DNA of 64,000 nt, taken from assembly GCF_002157205.1 (NCBI RefSeq), contig NZ_CP021358.1, positions 310,001 to 374,000 of the forward strand, read 5' to 3'. How positions within the stretch are numbered: the stretch's first letter is position 1; each line of letters opens with the position of its first letter. This document shows, piece after piece, positions 39,125-48,492 of this stretch. A program made the translations under genes and the position numbers. Below the pieces are notes generated by a model that did no database searches, was not told the origin of the DNA, and saw only the letters and a program-made list of their open reading frames with translations. This DNA is from Kushneria marisflavi. Lineage in GTDB: Bacteria; Pseudomonadota; Gammaproteobacteria; Pseudomonadales; Halomonadaceae.

Positions 39125-40102
39125 ATGCCCTACCCTCTACGCATGCCCACAACATGCCGGACGAGTCTGCGTCCATCTTTTGGCGCGACTTATGCCCTGC
39201 TTCTCACCACCGTGCTGCTGCCATTATCGGCCCATGCCGAGCCGCAGAGTGGCGAGTCGGCAGCTGCCTCGGGTGAAACCGCCAGCTATGAGGCCACCGA
39301 CGAAGCACCACGCAGCGCCTACCTGTCGGACTGGTACAATCAGAACGTCACCGTCATCGGCAGCAAGGACATCCGTTTTGGTCCGCAAAAAATCGATGAC
39401 ATCTATCTGGAATATGAGTTCTTCGGTCGCAAGGGGCCGCTGGATCTTTACGGCTATATCGACATGCCAAAGTTCTTTGGCATCGGAAACGCCGCCGACA
39501 GCGGTATCTTCGACAAGGGCTCGCCGATCTTTGCCGAAATCAAGCCGCGGCTGTCTCTCAATGAGCTCAGCGGTCGTGACCTGAGCCTGGGGCCCATCAG
39601 TGAATGGTATCTGGCAGCCAACTGGATCTATGACTGGGGTCACAACAGCGACAATCGTCAGAACACGCTCTATAGCGGTCTGGGTACCGACATCGAGACC
39701 GGCACGCCGCTGGATGTGTCGTTTAATTTTTACGGCAAGTATCAGTGGGAAAATTACGGCGCGGACAACGAAAACAGCTGGGATGGCTATCGCGCGCAGC
39801 TCGAGTACAGCTACCCGCTGGCAAGCTTTGATAATGGCGCCAGCCTCTTTTACGCCGGTTTCACCAACTATGATTTCGGCTCGGATCTGGGCGATGATAA
39901 TTCGGCGCGCACCAACGAAGCCGTGGTCGCCACCAACGCCTTTGTCTACTCCTTTACGCACCTGCGTTTTCTGGCCGTGGCCCGTTATTTTCATAATGGC
40001 GGCCAGTGGAACGATGGCAGTGAGCTGAATTTCGGGGATGGCGACTTCCGCGTACGCAGCACCGGTTGGGGCTACTACTTCGGCGTCGGCTGGCAGTTTT
40101 AA
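39125..40102 (+). CDS. tsx: Tsx-family nucleoside-specific outer-membrane channel
   Basis: A 325-residue outer-membrane beta-barrel that lets nucleosides and deoxynucleosides cross the outer membrane. The ATG at 39125 has AGGA six bases upstream and gives a signal peptide ending LLPLSAHA-EP. Alternating aromatic strands such as DDIYLEYEFFGRKGPLDLYG and the ending WGYYFGVGWQF (terminal Phe) fit an outer-membrane barrel. It may partner with the CNT nucleoside importer at 7752. Confidence 0.9.
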   Translation: MPYPLRMPTTCRTSLRPSFGATYALLLTTVLLPLSAHAEPQSGESAAASGETASYEATDEAPRSAYLSDWYNQNVTVIGSKDIRFGPQKIDDIYLEYEFFGRKGPLDLYGYIDMPKFFGIGNAADSGIFDKGSPIFAEIKPRLSLNELSGRDLSLGPISEWYLAANWIYDWGHNSDNRQNTLYSGLGTDIETGTPLDVSFNFYGKYQWENYGADNENSWDGYRAQLEYSYPLASFDNGASLFYAGFTNYDFGSDLGDDNSARTNEAVVATNAFVYSFTHLRFLAVARYFHNGGQWNDGSELNFGDGDFRVRSTGWGYYFGVGWQF

Positions 40103-40120
40103 CGTTTCGTGAAACGCTTG

Positions 40121-40153
40121 CCAAAGAAAGGGGCCGATCATTTGACCGGCCCC
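40121..40153 (-). terminator. Weak terminator between tsx and cysE
   Basis: Stem GGGGCCG / CGGCCCC with a 10-base loop is followed on the minus (cysE) side by TTTCTTTGG. On the plus side only TCCTG follows. Confidence 0.65.
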
Positions 40154-40189
40154 TCCTGATGTCAGCGTCTGTCTTTTTCAGCGACCCGA

Positions 40190-41032
40190 TCAAGAGCCCT
40201 GCTGATACCACTGGGCCCTGGACACCGGCTGAAAGCTGCCGTGTTCCATGGTGACCGATGGACTCGGGCATCGTGGCCGACCGGCCTGACGTGCAGGGAT
40301 CCCAACGACGGTGGTGTGCTCTTCAACTTTCGCCAGCACAACGCTTCCAGCACCGATCTGGGCACCATAGCCGATTTCGATATTGCCCAGCACGGTGGCA
40401 CCGGCACCGATCAGGACACCGCTGCGCACCTTGGGATGGCGATCGCCACTCTCCTTGCCGGTGCCGCCAAGGGTGACACCCTGCATGATCGAAACGTTAT
40501 CGCCAATCTCGGCGGTTTCACCAATCACGATGCCGGTACCGTGATCCAGCATGACACCACGGCCGACTCGGCAGGCGGGATGAATATCGATGCCAAAAAC
40601 CTGAGTGGTGCGATGATGCAGCGCACGAGCCAGCATACGACGACCACACTGCCACAGGGCATGAGCAAGACGATGGGCCTGAAGCGCCTGGAATCCCTTT
40701 AGATACAGCAAAATGGGCAGGTATTCACTGCTGGCAGCGTCGCGCTCAAGGACCGCCGTCATGTCACAGGCGGCACTGTCCACCAGTGACGCATCAGCCT
40801 GATAAAGTCCCCGGAAGCAGTCCGTCAAAGCCTCAAACGAAAGCGTGGCATCTGCCATGGCCGAGGCCATGACTGCCGTCAGACACCCCTCAAGGTGGGA
40901 CTGGGATATTACGTACGTCTCAAGCATATCCGCCAGCAGGGGTTCAGCCCCGGCGGCCGTGCGCGCTTCCTGATGCAGCAGGCCAAAGACGCTGACCTGT
41001 GCGTTGATCTCGTGCAGCATATCGCTTCTCAT
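40190..41032 (-). CDS. cysE: Serine O-acetyltransferase
   Basis: Acetylates serine to O-acetylserine, the first committed step of cysteine synthesis. It has 280 residues from 41032, or 276 from the second ATG at 41020; the choice is open. The helical N-terminal domain (LLYLKGFQALQAHRLAHALW) and left-handed hexapeptide repeats (DIHPACRVGRGVMLDHGTGI, VSIMQGVTLGGTGK) match the enterobacterial CysE type. O-acetylserine normally isomerises to the CysB inducer, linking this gene to cysJ at 62189. Confidence 0.93.
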   Translation of the reverse strand: MRSDMLHEINAQVSVFGLLHQEARTAAGAEPLLADMLETYVISQSHLEGCLTAVMASAMADATLSFEALTDCFRGLYQADASLVDSAACDMTAVLERDAASSEYLPILLYLKGFQALQAHRLAHALWQCGRRMLARALHHRTTQVFGIDIHPACRVGRGVMLDHGTGIVIGETAEIGDNVSIMQGVTLGGTGKESGDRHPKVRSGVLIGAGATVLGNIEIGYGAQIGAGSVVLAKVEEHTTVVGIPARQAGRPRCPSPSVTMEHGSFQPVSRAQWYQQGS

Positions 41033-41384
41033 CGAAGATATTGTATCCGCCGGAGACGTTCTGCCATTTCAGCTTTCCGGGCCCTGTCGACGGCGAACAG
41101 AGTAACGCAGCGTAACTTTTTGTGCCTTGATCGTTTTAGCCGACGCGCGTTTCAACACAATAACGTGATAACCCCCACGCCCTGCAACAGCACATGTCGG
41201 ATCACATGTCTTCAGGAAACCGCCTTTTTCTGCCATGACTGTCGCGACTCATCGCATGGCGTCCGGAAGCGATGCCCCCCTTGAGAGCCAACCATGACCA
41301 TAGACAAGGGGCATGCCAGAAGCGGGTCCCGAAATAGACAAAGGCTTGCACGGCCAGGCCGTCCTGACCGCTGAGCCCCTATAG
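41033..41384. other. Intergenic region between cysE and aroC
   Basis: This 352-base gap contains the cysE promoter region and the 3' side of aroC. I see no coding frame with recognisable protein character and no RNA gene. The only repeat noted is CACATGTC at 41191-41198 and 41203-41210, twelve bases apart. No good terminator for aroC was found. Confidence 0.5.
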
Positions 41385-42476
41385 CTACAGCTGTTTAATC
41401 TGCGGCGTCTCGACGCGAACGTCACCGTTTTGCCCGCGCTGACGCAACAGATGATCCATCAGCGTCAGCGCCATCATGGCTTCTGCAATCGGCGTGGCTC
41501 GAATGCCGACACAGGGGTCATGACGGCCCTTTGTGATCACCTCGACCGGGTTGCCATGCACGTCAATTGAACGGCCGGGCGTGGTAATGCTGGAGGTCGG
41601 CTTGAGCGCCAGATGCGCCACAATGGGCTGTCCGGTCGAAATGCCGCCCAGCACGCCGCCGGCATGATTGGAGAGAAAGCCTTCTGGCGTCATCTCGTCA
41701 CGATGCTCGCTGCCGCGCTGGGCAATGCTGTCAAAGCCCGCGCCAATTTCGACACCCTTGACCGCGTTGATGCTCATCAGCCCATGTGCCAGCTCGGCAT
41801 CAAGGCGGTCAAACACCGGCTCGCCCAGACCGACCGGCACGCCTTCGGCCACCACGGTGATTCGGGCACCGACGCTGTCCTGATCACGTCGAAGTTGATC
41901 CATGTAGGCTTCAAGCTCCGGTACCCGATCAGGGTCAGGGCTGAAAAAGGGGTTGTCGTCGACGCCGTCCCAGCTCTTGAAGTCGATGGTGATCGGGCCG
42001 AGCTGGCTCATGTAGCCACGCACGCTGATCCCACGGCCTGCCAGATACTTCTTGGCAATCGCGCCCGCCGCCACGCGCATGGCGGTTTCACGCGCACTGG
42101 AGCGGCCGCCGCCGCGATAGTCGCGAACACCGTACTTGTGGTGGTAGGTGTAATCGGCATGTGCCGGACGGAACTGATCCTTGATCTTTGAGTAATCCTT
42201 CGAGCGCTGATCGGTATTTTCGATCATGAGACCGATCGGGGTACCGGTCGTCACGCCTTCAAAGACACCGGAGAGAATACGCACCTCATCGGCTTCGCGA
42301 CGCTGTGTGGTATGACGCGAACTGCCGGGGCGGCGGCGGTCCAGATCGGCCTGCAGATCCGACTCGCACAGCGGCAGTCCCGGCGGGCAACCATCGATGA
42401 TGGCCCCCAGTGCCTGGCCATGACTTTCTCCGAAGGTGGTCAGCGTAAAGAGCTTGCCGAAGGTATTACCGGACAT
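41385..42476 (-). CDS. aroC: Chorismate synthase
   Basis: Converts EPSP to chorismate, the last step of the shikimate pathway, using reduced FMN. It has 363 residues. It begins with [20 protein letters not shown] and contains [20 protein letters not shown], both family signatures. [15 protein letters not shown] follows later. It sits downstream of prmB in the same direction, the E. coli order smrB-prmB-aroC. Confidence 0.97.
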   Translation of the reverse strand: MSGNTFGKLFTLTTFGESHGQALGAIIDGCPPGLPLCESDLQADLDRRRPGSSRHTTQRREADEVRILSGVFEGVTTGTPIGLMIENTDQRSKDYSKIKDQFRPAHADYTYHHKYGVRDYRGGGRSSARETAMRVAAGAIAKKYLAGRGISVRGYMSQLGPITIDFKSWDGVDDNPFFSPDPDRVPELEAYMDQLRRDQDSVGARITVVAEGVPVGLGEPVFDRLDAELAHGLMSINAVKGVEIGAGFDSIAQRGSEHRDEMTPEGFLSNHAGGVLGGISTGQPIVAHLALKPTSSITTPGRSIDVHGNPVEVITKGRHDPCVGIRATPIAEAMMALTLMDHLLRQRGQNGDVRVETPQIKQL

Positions 42477-42564
42477 GTTGTGTTCCTGATAGTGCGACGT
42501 ATCGGCCCGTCACCCGGGCGTACGACAGATCAAAATTCAAATCAGCGCCTGCCAGCCACGCCGC

Positions 42565-43533
42565 TCAGCGCGACAGTTCCGTTGCCCACTCATCGAGTTG
42601 AGCGGCGGTCAGTGCAAACACGCCATGGCCGCCTCGGGCGAACTCGAGCCATAAAAAGGGAACTTCCGGCCAGGTCTCGATCACGTGACGCTCGGAGTTC
42701 CCTACCTCCACGATCAGCACGCCGTCATCGGTCAGATACTCACGCGCCTCGCGGAGCATGCGACGCACCAGGTCGAGCCCGTCATGACCAGCGCCCAGCG
42801 CCAGTGTCGGCTCATGGCCGAACTCGGCCGGCATGCCGCCCAGATCGCTGGCGTCCACATAGGGCGGGTTGCTGACGATCAGATCGAAGCGCTGGCCGAC
42901 CACCGGTTCGAAAAGATCCCCGGCCACGGCTTTCACGCGATCTCCCACATCGTGGCGTGTGATATTGGCTCGAGCTACATCGATGGCATCACCGCTGATG
43001 TCAGCGAGCATGACATGGGTCGTGGGCATCATCAGCGCCGCCGCAATACCGATACAGCCAGAACCGGTACACAGATCGAGCATATGCGCCGGGTCACGCG
43101 TTTCAAACCACAGCTCAAAGCCCGACTCGATCAGCTCGGCGATGGGCGAGCGCGGAATCAGAACACGCTCGTCGACATTGAACGCAAAACCGGCATAGAA
43201 GGACTCCCCGAGCAGATAGGGCAGCGGACGACGCTCGACGGCGCGCGCGCGCAAGAGCGTGATGATACGCGCGCGCTCGATGCGCAGTACCCGGGCATCG
43301 ATGATGGCAGGGTCGACATCGTGTGGCAGGCGCAGCGCACCCAGCACCAGCGCCACGGCTTCGTCCCAGGCACTGTCCGTACCATGCCCGTAATAGAGAT
43401 CGTAGGCATTGAAGACACTGACGGCCAGGCGTAGATAGTCACGCAAGGTGACCAGCTCATCGATCAGAGTGTCATCATCCAGAGAGAGGGGCGCGGCGGC
43501 GGGTACAGGCATGCGGGCAGAAACGTCGCTCAT
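42565..43533 (-). CDS. prmB: 50S ribosomal protein L3 glutamine N5-methyltransferase
   Basis: Methylates the glutamine side chain of a GGQ-like site in ribosomal protein L3. It has 322 residues. SAM motif I is [20 protein letters not shown], and the catalytic NPPY motif is in [15 protein letters not shown]. The helical N-terminus is longer than in PrmC and typical of PrmB. It is divergent from smrB and followed by aroC, the conserved arrangement. Confidence 0.94.
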   Translation of the reverse strand: MSDVSARMPVPAAAPLSLDDDTLIDELVTLRDYLRLAVSVFNAYDLYYGHGTDSAWDEAVALVLGALRLPHDVDPAIIDARVLRIERARIITLLRARAVERRPLPYLLGESFYAGFAFNVDERVLIPRSPIAELIESGFELWFETRDPAHMLDLCTGSGCIGIAAALMMPTTHVMLADISGDAIDVARANITRHDVGDRVKAVAGDLFEPVVGQRFDLIVSNPPYVDASDLGGMPAEFGHEPTLALGAGHDGLDLVRRMLREAREYLTDDGVLIVEVGNSERHVIETWPEVPFLWLEFARGGHGVFALTAAQLDEWATELSR

Positions 43534-43719
43534 GAATGCGGCGGCCTTGTCGAGGGTTGGTAAAATGAAGAAAGGTCGAAAGTGTACCCGTTATCCGGTA
43601 GCGGCGCATCGGTGCAGGCCTGCACATCGCCACTCGATTCCCTATAATCAGGGTCGCCATTCATTACCTCAAAACCACCGTCAGCGTGACGGTCACTACC
43701 ATCCAGCGGAGACAAGGGC

Positions 43720-44301
43720 ATGACCGGTAACCGCCAGACTGACGATGACGACCGGACTGCCTTTCGCGAGGCCATGCAGGGCAGCGATATCCGCCCGGTC
43801 CATCACGACCGCGCCGACACGGGCCGCATGCCGCGGCGCAGCGAACTGCGCCATCGCCGTGAGGCGGCCGCCAGCAGTGCCAATAACACCACGGCCACCT
43901 CTTCACGCACCTCCGATGGACGCGTCGACCCGGTTCGCCCTTCGGAAGCCCTGATGTTCGCCCTGAGCGATTTACCACATCGCACCCTGTCTCAACTCAA
44001 GCGCGGCGCGATCGCCTGGCAGGCAGGGGTGGACCTTCACGGCTACGATCTGGAGCAGGCTCGAGCCGAACTTGAAGCCTTTCTTCACGAAGCCCGTGCC
44101 AACCGCGCGCGCTGCGTGCTGGTCGTTCACGGCAAGGCGTGGTCGGGAGCAGCGCGTTATCCGGTCATCAAAAGCCACGTCAACGCCTGGCTGCGCGAAC
44201 TTCCCGAGGTGCTGGCCTTTTGCTCGGCACAAGACCGCGATGGCGGCACCGGCGCCGTCTATGTATTGCTGCGCCGCACCCGGGAAGACTATGTCAAATA
44301 A
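43720..44301 (+). CDS. smrB: Smr-domain endonuclease, SmrB-like
   Basis: A 193-residue protein. In E. coli SmrB is recruited to collided ribosomes and cleaves the mRNA between them. The disordered N-terminus (about residues 1-90, many R, D and S) precedes the Smr domain, with the conserved DLHG at residues 105-108 and VVHGKAWSG (H137, G138, K139). The E. coli protein is 183 residues. The gene is divergent from prmB with 186 bases between them. It ends two bases before the convergent hydrolase gene. Confidence 0.88.
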   Translation: MTGNRQTDDDDRTAFREAMQGSDIRPVHHDRADTGRMPRRSELRHRREAAASSANNTTATSSRTSDGRVDPVRPSEALMFALSDLPHRTLSQLKRGAIAWQAGVDLHGYDLEQARAELEAFLHEARANRARCVLVVHGKAWSGAARYPVIKSHVNAWLRELPEVLAFCSAQDRDGGTGAVYVLLRRTREDYVK

Positions 44302-44303
44302 GG

Positions 44304-45182
44304 CTATGCCACACCATAGGCCCGGAGAATCACTTCGGCCACACCGGCCACACTCTGCGGTTCGAGGTGAAGATGGTGACCGCCCGGCACTTGATGGGTG
44401 GTCAGGGTAGTCATTTCATGGCGCACGCCTTCCCGGTCCAGGTGATCCCCAACGATGCCGTTGTCGGCCTTGATCAGATCAACCGGAGCACGAATGGCCA
44501 GCAGCATGTCCCGCGACTGCTCGGGCGTCAGCTTGACCTGTGATGGCCGCAGCAGGCGCGGGTCGGTGCGATAACGCATGCGTGCCTCATCCTTCACTAA
44601 ACTGCGCGCCATCAGCGGCTCGGCGGTGTCATGATCCAGCGGTGTAATGGCACCGGCCACGCGTGCGTCAAGCGCCGCTTCGAGACTCGAATAGGAGGGC
44701 GGCGGCGACAGTGGCCGGCGCACGCCCAGTACCCCATTGCGCAACTGGCGGGTCGACTGATTGACCGGGGTTGTCAGCGCGCCAATGCCATCAATCAGCC
44801 AAAGCCGCTCGATGCGCTCGGGCAGCGCTGCGGCCAACAGACAGGAGACGCAGGCCCCCAGCGAATGGGCCAGCAGTGTGGCACGCTCAATGCCGAGATC
44901 ATCAAGCGTATCCAGCACGTCGTGAATATAATCCCACAGGGCGTAATCGGTGCCTCTGCCCTGCCACTGCGATTTGCCATGGCCGGCAAAATCGATGGCC
45001 ACAATACGGATATCGAGCCTTTCCACCAGCAGTGGCACCAGCCGGGTAAAGGTGGCGGCGTTGTCCAGCCAGCCATGCAGGGCCACCCAGGTCGGCGCCT
45101 CCACCGGCAGCCCTTCCCGCTCCCATACCAGCCCGGCCAGACGATTATCGGCCAAATGGCACTCTCGCGGTCTTGCGCTCAT
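44304..45182 (-). CDS. Alpha/beta-fold hydrolase
   Basis: A 292-residue hydrolase. VALHGWLDNAATFTRLVP supplies the oxyanion-hole HGW motif. The nucleophile is S107 in LLAHSLGACVSCLLA, and the catalytic His is probably in QVPGGHHLHLE. The sequence IAIDFAGHGKSQW is close to the serine-hydrolase-like (SERHL) group. The substrate is unknown. It is convergent with smrB. Confidence 0.88.
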   Translation of the reverse strand: MSARPRECHLADNRLAGLVWEREGLPVEAPTWVALHGWLDNAATFTRLVPLLVERLDIRIVAIDFAGHGKSQWQGRGTDYALWDYIHDVLDTLDDLGIERATLLAHSLGACVSCLLAAALPERIERLWLIDGIGALTTPVNQSTRQLRNGVLGVRRPLSPPPSYSSLEAALDARVAGAITPLDHDTAEPLMARSLVKDEARMRYRTDPRLLRPSQVKLTPEQSRDMLLAIRAPVDLIKADNGIVGDHLDREGVRHEMTTLTTHQVPGGHHLHLEPQSVAGVAEVILRAYGVA

Positions 45183-45339
45183 CCTGCTCGCTCCATTGTC
45201 ATCAAACCGGAGACAATACGACGACCATCGTCGCGATGCACTCCCTCTGGATATGCCATCGCCCCACCAGCACTCTCTGCTTTAGCATGTCAGCTCTTGC
45301 AGACAGGCTGATCGACTCGCCGCCGAATGCCCTGACGCG

Positions 45340-45345
45340 TATAAT
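45340..45345 (+). promoter_or_regulatory. Perfect -10 box upstream of the small membrane ORF
   Basis: TATAAT at 45340-45345, in the context GACGCGTATAATGCC, lies 26 bases before the ribosome-binding site GGAG at 45372-45375. No good -35 box at 16-18 bases was found. Confidence 0.6.
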
Positions 45346-45381
45346 GCCGCGGCCTTCACTCCCCCTACTCCGGAGCCATGA

Positions 45382-45468
45382 ATGTCCCTGTCCTCGCGTC
45401 GTCTGCGAAACCGTCTCTTTTTCATTGTCGTACTGGCCGGCCTGATCGTCGGATTTATAACGCTCTAG
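45382..45468 (+). CDS. Candidate 28-residue membrane protein
   Basis: A very short open frame with full expression signals. ATG at 45382 has GGAG six bases upstream, a perfect TATAAT lies further up, and it ends with TAG at 45466. The product has a basic N-terminus (SLSSRRLRNR) and one hydrophobic segment (LFFIVVLAGLIVGFITL) long enough to cross a membrane, N-terminus inside. No function can be assigned. It lies between a divergent hydrolase gene and the AEC gene and may share a transcript with the latter. Confidence 0.6.
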   Translation: MSLSSRRLRNRLFFIVVLAGLIVGFITL

Positions 45469-45593
45469 TCCCCGAGCCATCACTTCTTCGAATCAGATTC
45501 CCCCATTGGTTCTCGCCATGAACGTGCCCGAATGGGCTGGCTCATGGCAGACACCACGAGGTCATGGCTCCTGTCGCCCTACGGTATCCCTGC

Positions 45594-46544
45594 ATGAATC
45601 CGTCAGCCCTTTTCGCTGAAACGCTCAGCGTGACCTTTCCTGTCTTTGCCATGGTACTTCTGGGCATTGCGCTCAAGCGCCTTAAATGGATCGACACTGC
45701 CTTTATCAACACCAGCTCGGGACTGGTGTTTCGTGGCGCCATGCCCACGCTACTCTTTTTATCGCTGGTCGATGCAGACATGTCGCAGGCGCTGATACCG
45801 AGCCTGATGATCTATCTGTCACTGGCCACCGTGGTCAGCTTTTTGCTCATCTGGTGGTGGGCGACCCAACGCGTGCCTTTCGAGGATCGTGGGGTCTATG
45901 TCCAGGCCGCCTTTCGCGGCAATGGCGGCATTATCGGGCTGGCACTGGCCGGCAGTATGTACGGCGCCTTTGGCCTCTCGGCCGGCAGTGTGCTGGTGGC
46001 CACCATTATTCCGCTCTACAACGTGTTGTCCGTGATCGTACTGGCCTGGTATCAGCCCGAAGCCACCACCAGCTGGCGCAGCATCACGCTCAAGATCGTG
46101 AAAAATCCGTTGATACTTTCGGTGGTCGCTGGGTTGTCCTTTGCGGCCAGTGGTCTTGCCCTGCCGGGCTGGCTGCACACGTCAGGGGAATATTTCGCCA
46201 ATATGACGCTGCCGCTGGCCCTGATCAGCATTGGCGGCACCATGTCGATGGCGGCCATACGGGAAGCCAGTCATGTGGCATTGGGCGCCAGCACGATCAA
46301 GATGGTCTCGATGCCGGCCGCAGCCGTATTCGTGGCGTGGCTGGCAGGATTTGAGGGGCAGGAACTGGTACTGCTTTTTCTGTTTATGGGCAGCCCTTCA
46401 GCGGCAGCCAGCTTCGTCATGGCCAGAGCCATGGGCGGCAATGCAAGACTTGCGGCCAACACGGTTGCCATGACGACCCTTGCCAGCAGCGTGACGGTGA
46501 CCCTGGGTATTTTCATTTTGCAGATGACCGGTGTGGCAGGCTGA
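45594..46544 (+). CDS. AEC-family (auxin efflux carrier-like) transporter
   Basis: A 316-residue inner-membrane protein with about ten helices in two halves. GNGGIIGLALAGSMYGAFGL and the closing GSPSAAASFVMARAMGGN are typical of bacterial AEC/YfdV-type carriers of organic or amino acids. An alternative start lies at 45564 (GAGG two bases before ATG). I prefer 45594 because the conserved sequence begins there. The direction and substrate of transport are unknown. The stop codon lies in the loop of a strong hairpin. Confidence 0.83.
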   Translation: MNPSALFAETLSVTFPVFAMVLLGIALKRLKWIDTAFINTSSGLVFRGAMPTLLFLSLVDADMSQALIPSLMIYLSLATVVSFLLIWWWATQRVPFEDRGVYVQAAFRGNGGIIGLALAGSMYGAFGLSAGSVLVATIIPLYNVLSVIVLAWYQPEATTSWRSITLKIVKNPLILSVVAGLSFAASGLALPGWLHTSGEYFANMTLPLALISIGGTMSMAAIREASHVALGASTIKMVSMPAAAVFVAWLAGFEGQELVLLFLFMGSPSAAASFVMARAMGGNARLAANTVAMTTLASSVTVTLGIFILQMTGVAG

Positions 46545-46563
46545 GTGCCCGCCACACCGGTCA
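46525..46563. terminator. Long hairpin across the AEC stop codon, between convergent genes
   Basis: TGACCGGTGTGGC at 46525-46537 pairs perfectly with GCCACACCGGTCA at 46551-46563. Three more pairs (GGC/GCC) follow an A-C mismatch, leaving the loop TGAGT that contains the TGA stop. No T-run follows on either strand. Confidence 0.6.
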
Positions 46564-46587
46564 GAAGTCATGCGATGACAGACGCCG

Positions 46588-47085
46588 CTAATCGATGGCC
46601 GCGGTTGCAGGCGTCACATGGCGTACCAGCGTGGCAGACCCTGCTGCCCAGACCTCAGCCTCGAGCTCGACCACATCCGCTGTCCCCATGGGCAGCCGGG
46701 CGTTGGGGCTGCCATCCACCAGCTGACCGACCAGCTCGGCCACCAGCGGCATGTGGCTGACAAACAGCCAAGGGGCATCGTCCTCACGCGGATCGATATT
46801 GTGAGTGAGCCAATCGATCAGGGTTTCCGGCGGCGCATCCGGCGTCATGATGGGCAGGGTCATGATGTCATCCACATGCAATGCCTGACCGATAATTCGA
46901 GCACTTTGCTGAGCACGATCATAGGGACTGGCCACCACCTTCAGCTGATGCCTGTCTTCCCCAAGCGTCGAGATGAACCAGTCGGCAATGCGGGCCACCT
47001 CCTGCTGGCCGGTCAAATCGAGTGGACGATGGGCGTCAGGCGTTCCGGAGGCGGCTTCGCCATGGCGCATGATATAGATTTTCAT
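46588..47085 (-). CDS. sixA: Phosphohistidine phosphatase
   Basis: A 165-residue histidine phosphatase of the SixA type, which removes phosphate from phosphohistidine in proteins; in E. coli its target is in the nitrogen PTS. The catalytic RHG motif is at residues 7-9 (YIMRHGEA). [14 protein letters not shown] and [12 protein letters not shown] supply the second Arg and His. The start overlaps the gpsA stop (ATGA), so both are co-translated. This pairing is also seen in other gammaproteobacteria. Confidence 0.92.
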   Translation of the reverse strand: MKIYIMRHGEAASGTPDAHRPLDLTGQQEVARIADWFISTLGEDRHQLKVVASPYDRAQQSARIIGQALHVDDIMTLPIMTPDAPPETLIDWLTHNIDPREDDAPWLFVSHMPLVAELVGQLVDGSPNARLPMGTADVVELEAEVWAAGSATLVRHVTPATAAID

Positions 47086-48188
47086 GTTGGGATATCCCTG
47101 GCTGCGGTTTGCTGCTGTGCACGCCGCGTATCCTCTCGCGGCAGCGTGAATTCAACGTCACTGCTTTGCTCACTGCGCATGAGCGCGGTGGCCATGTCAC
47201 GCGGCGCGACGCCTTCAAACATGACCCGATAAAGCCCGGTGGCCAGCGGCATGTAAATGTTTTCCTCGCTGGCTCGTTTGACCACCAGAGACACCGTATT
47301 GACCCCTTCGGCCACCTGCCCCAGGGCTTCGATGGCTTCTTCCAGCGTGCGCCCTTCCCCCATCGCATAACCGACCCTGTAGTTGCGAGACAGATTGGAG
47401 GAGCAGGTGACAATCAGATCGCCAACGCCCGCCAGCCCCAGAAAGGTCATGGGGCTGGCGCCCTGCGCCACCGCAAAGCGACTCATTTCGGCAAGTGCCC
47501 GAGTAATCAGCATGCTGCGCGTGTTTTCTCCCATGCCAAGCGCTGCCGCCATCCCCACGGCAATGGCATAGATGTTCTTGAGCGCGCCACCCATCTCTAC
47601 ACCATAGCGGTCGTTGCTGGCATAGACACGAAAATGATCACATGACAGTGCTGCCTGCACCCGCGACCGGGTCTGTTCGTCATTGCTGGCAATCACGCTG
47701 GCACTCAAGTGCCCCTGGGCAATCTCGGCGGCCAGGTTGGGGCCGGAGAGCACTCCGATATGGGCACTGTGGGTTTCCTGCTCCAGAATCTGGCTCATGA
47801 GCAGGAAGCTATCGGTCTCGATGCCCTTGGTCGTGCTGACCAGAATGGCATCGTCTGCAAAATACGGGGCCGCCTGACGTACCACCTGTCGAAAGCCGCC
47901 CGAGGGGATGGCAATCAATACCAGACGCGCCTCCTCGAGCACCCAGGCCAGGTCAGTGGAGGCCACAACGTCGGGGTGAATCCTGAATTCGGGCAGATAG
48001 CGATGGTTGATGCGGTGCGTGTTGACGTGATCGACCAGCGCCGAATCACGCATCCATTGTCGTACTCTGGCTCCGCCACTGGAGGCAATACTGGCCAGCG
48101 CCGTGCCAAAGCTCCCTCCTCCCAGCACGGCCACCGGCGGCACACGAATATCGTCTGTAGTGACCTGAGGCTGATGCTCGACTGCCAT
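47082..48188 (-). CDS. gpsA: Glycerol-3-phosphate dehydrogenase [NAD(P)+]
   Basis: Makes sn-glycerol 3-phosphate from dihydroxyacetone phosphate for phospholipid synthesis. It has 368 residues. The dinucleotide-binding site is [17 protein letters not shown]. The catalytic lysine region is [17 protein letters not shown], and [14 protein letters not shown] is also conserved. The first 17 residues before the Rossmann fold are an extension. It is followed by sixA with a 4-base overlap. Confidence 0.96.
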   Translation of the reverse strand: MAVEHQPQVTTDDIRVPPVAVLGGGSFGTALASIASSGGARVRQWMRDSALVDHVNTHRINHRYLPEFRIHPDVVASTDLAWVLEEARLVLIAIPSGGFRQVVRQAAPYFADDAILVSTTKGIETDSFLLMSQILEQETHSAHIGVLSGPNLAAEIAQGHLSASVIASNDEQTRSRVQAALSCDHFRVYASNDRYGVEMGGALKNIYAIAVGMAAALGMGENTRSMLITRALAEMSRFAVAQGASPMTFLGLAGVGDLIVTCSSNLSRNYRVGYAMGEGRTLEEAIEALGQVAEGVNTVSLVVKRASEENIYMPLATGLYRVMFEGVAPRDMATALMRSEQSSDVEFTLPREDTRRAQQQTAARDIPT

Positions 48189-48492
48189 GGATAATCCTTG
48201 TTGATCGACGATGGACAGAGGTTAGTGTAACGCTTGACGAGCCGCGCAGGTAACGCATGCCCGGCCTGCCCGGGTAGAATGTCGGAATGCCGCAGCACAG
48301 GGCCATTCGCAGGACAGCATGACGAGGCATCTGAACAGGCAGCAACGATGGCTTTCAGGATTCAGGAATCGAATCAATGACCTGCTTCAACACAGCGCTC
48401 AGTGATCATGAGAGTATGGAACCATCACGCATCATTGCATGTTCAGAGCGCCTGAGCTGTTCATGTCTCGCTACGAACAGGAACCCGATGAT
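48189..48492. other. Intergenic region between gpsA and the response regulator gene
   Basis: This 304-base gap separates divergent genes. It contains no recognisable RNA gene or operator. In-frame upstream starts for the regulator exist at 48439 and 48463 but add sequence outside the receiver domain. Confidence 0.45.

Noticed and set aside
39224..40141. A 305-codon open frame opposite tsx
   Set aside because: It mirrors the tsx coding sequence; the plus-strand protein has a signal peptide and barrel strands, the mirror frame does not.
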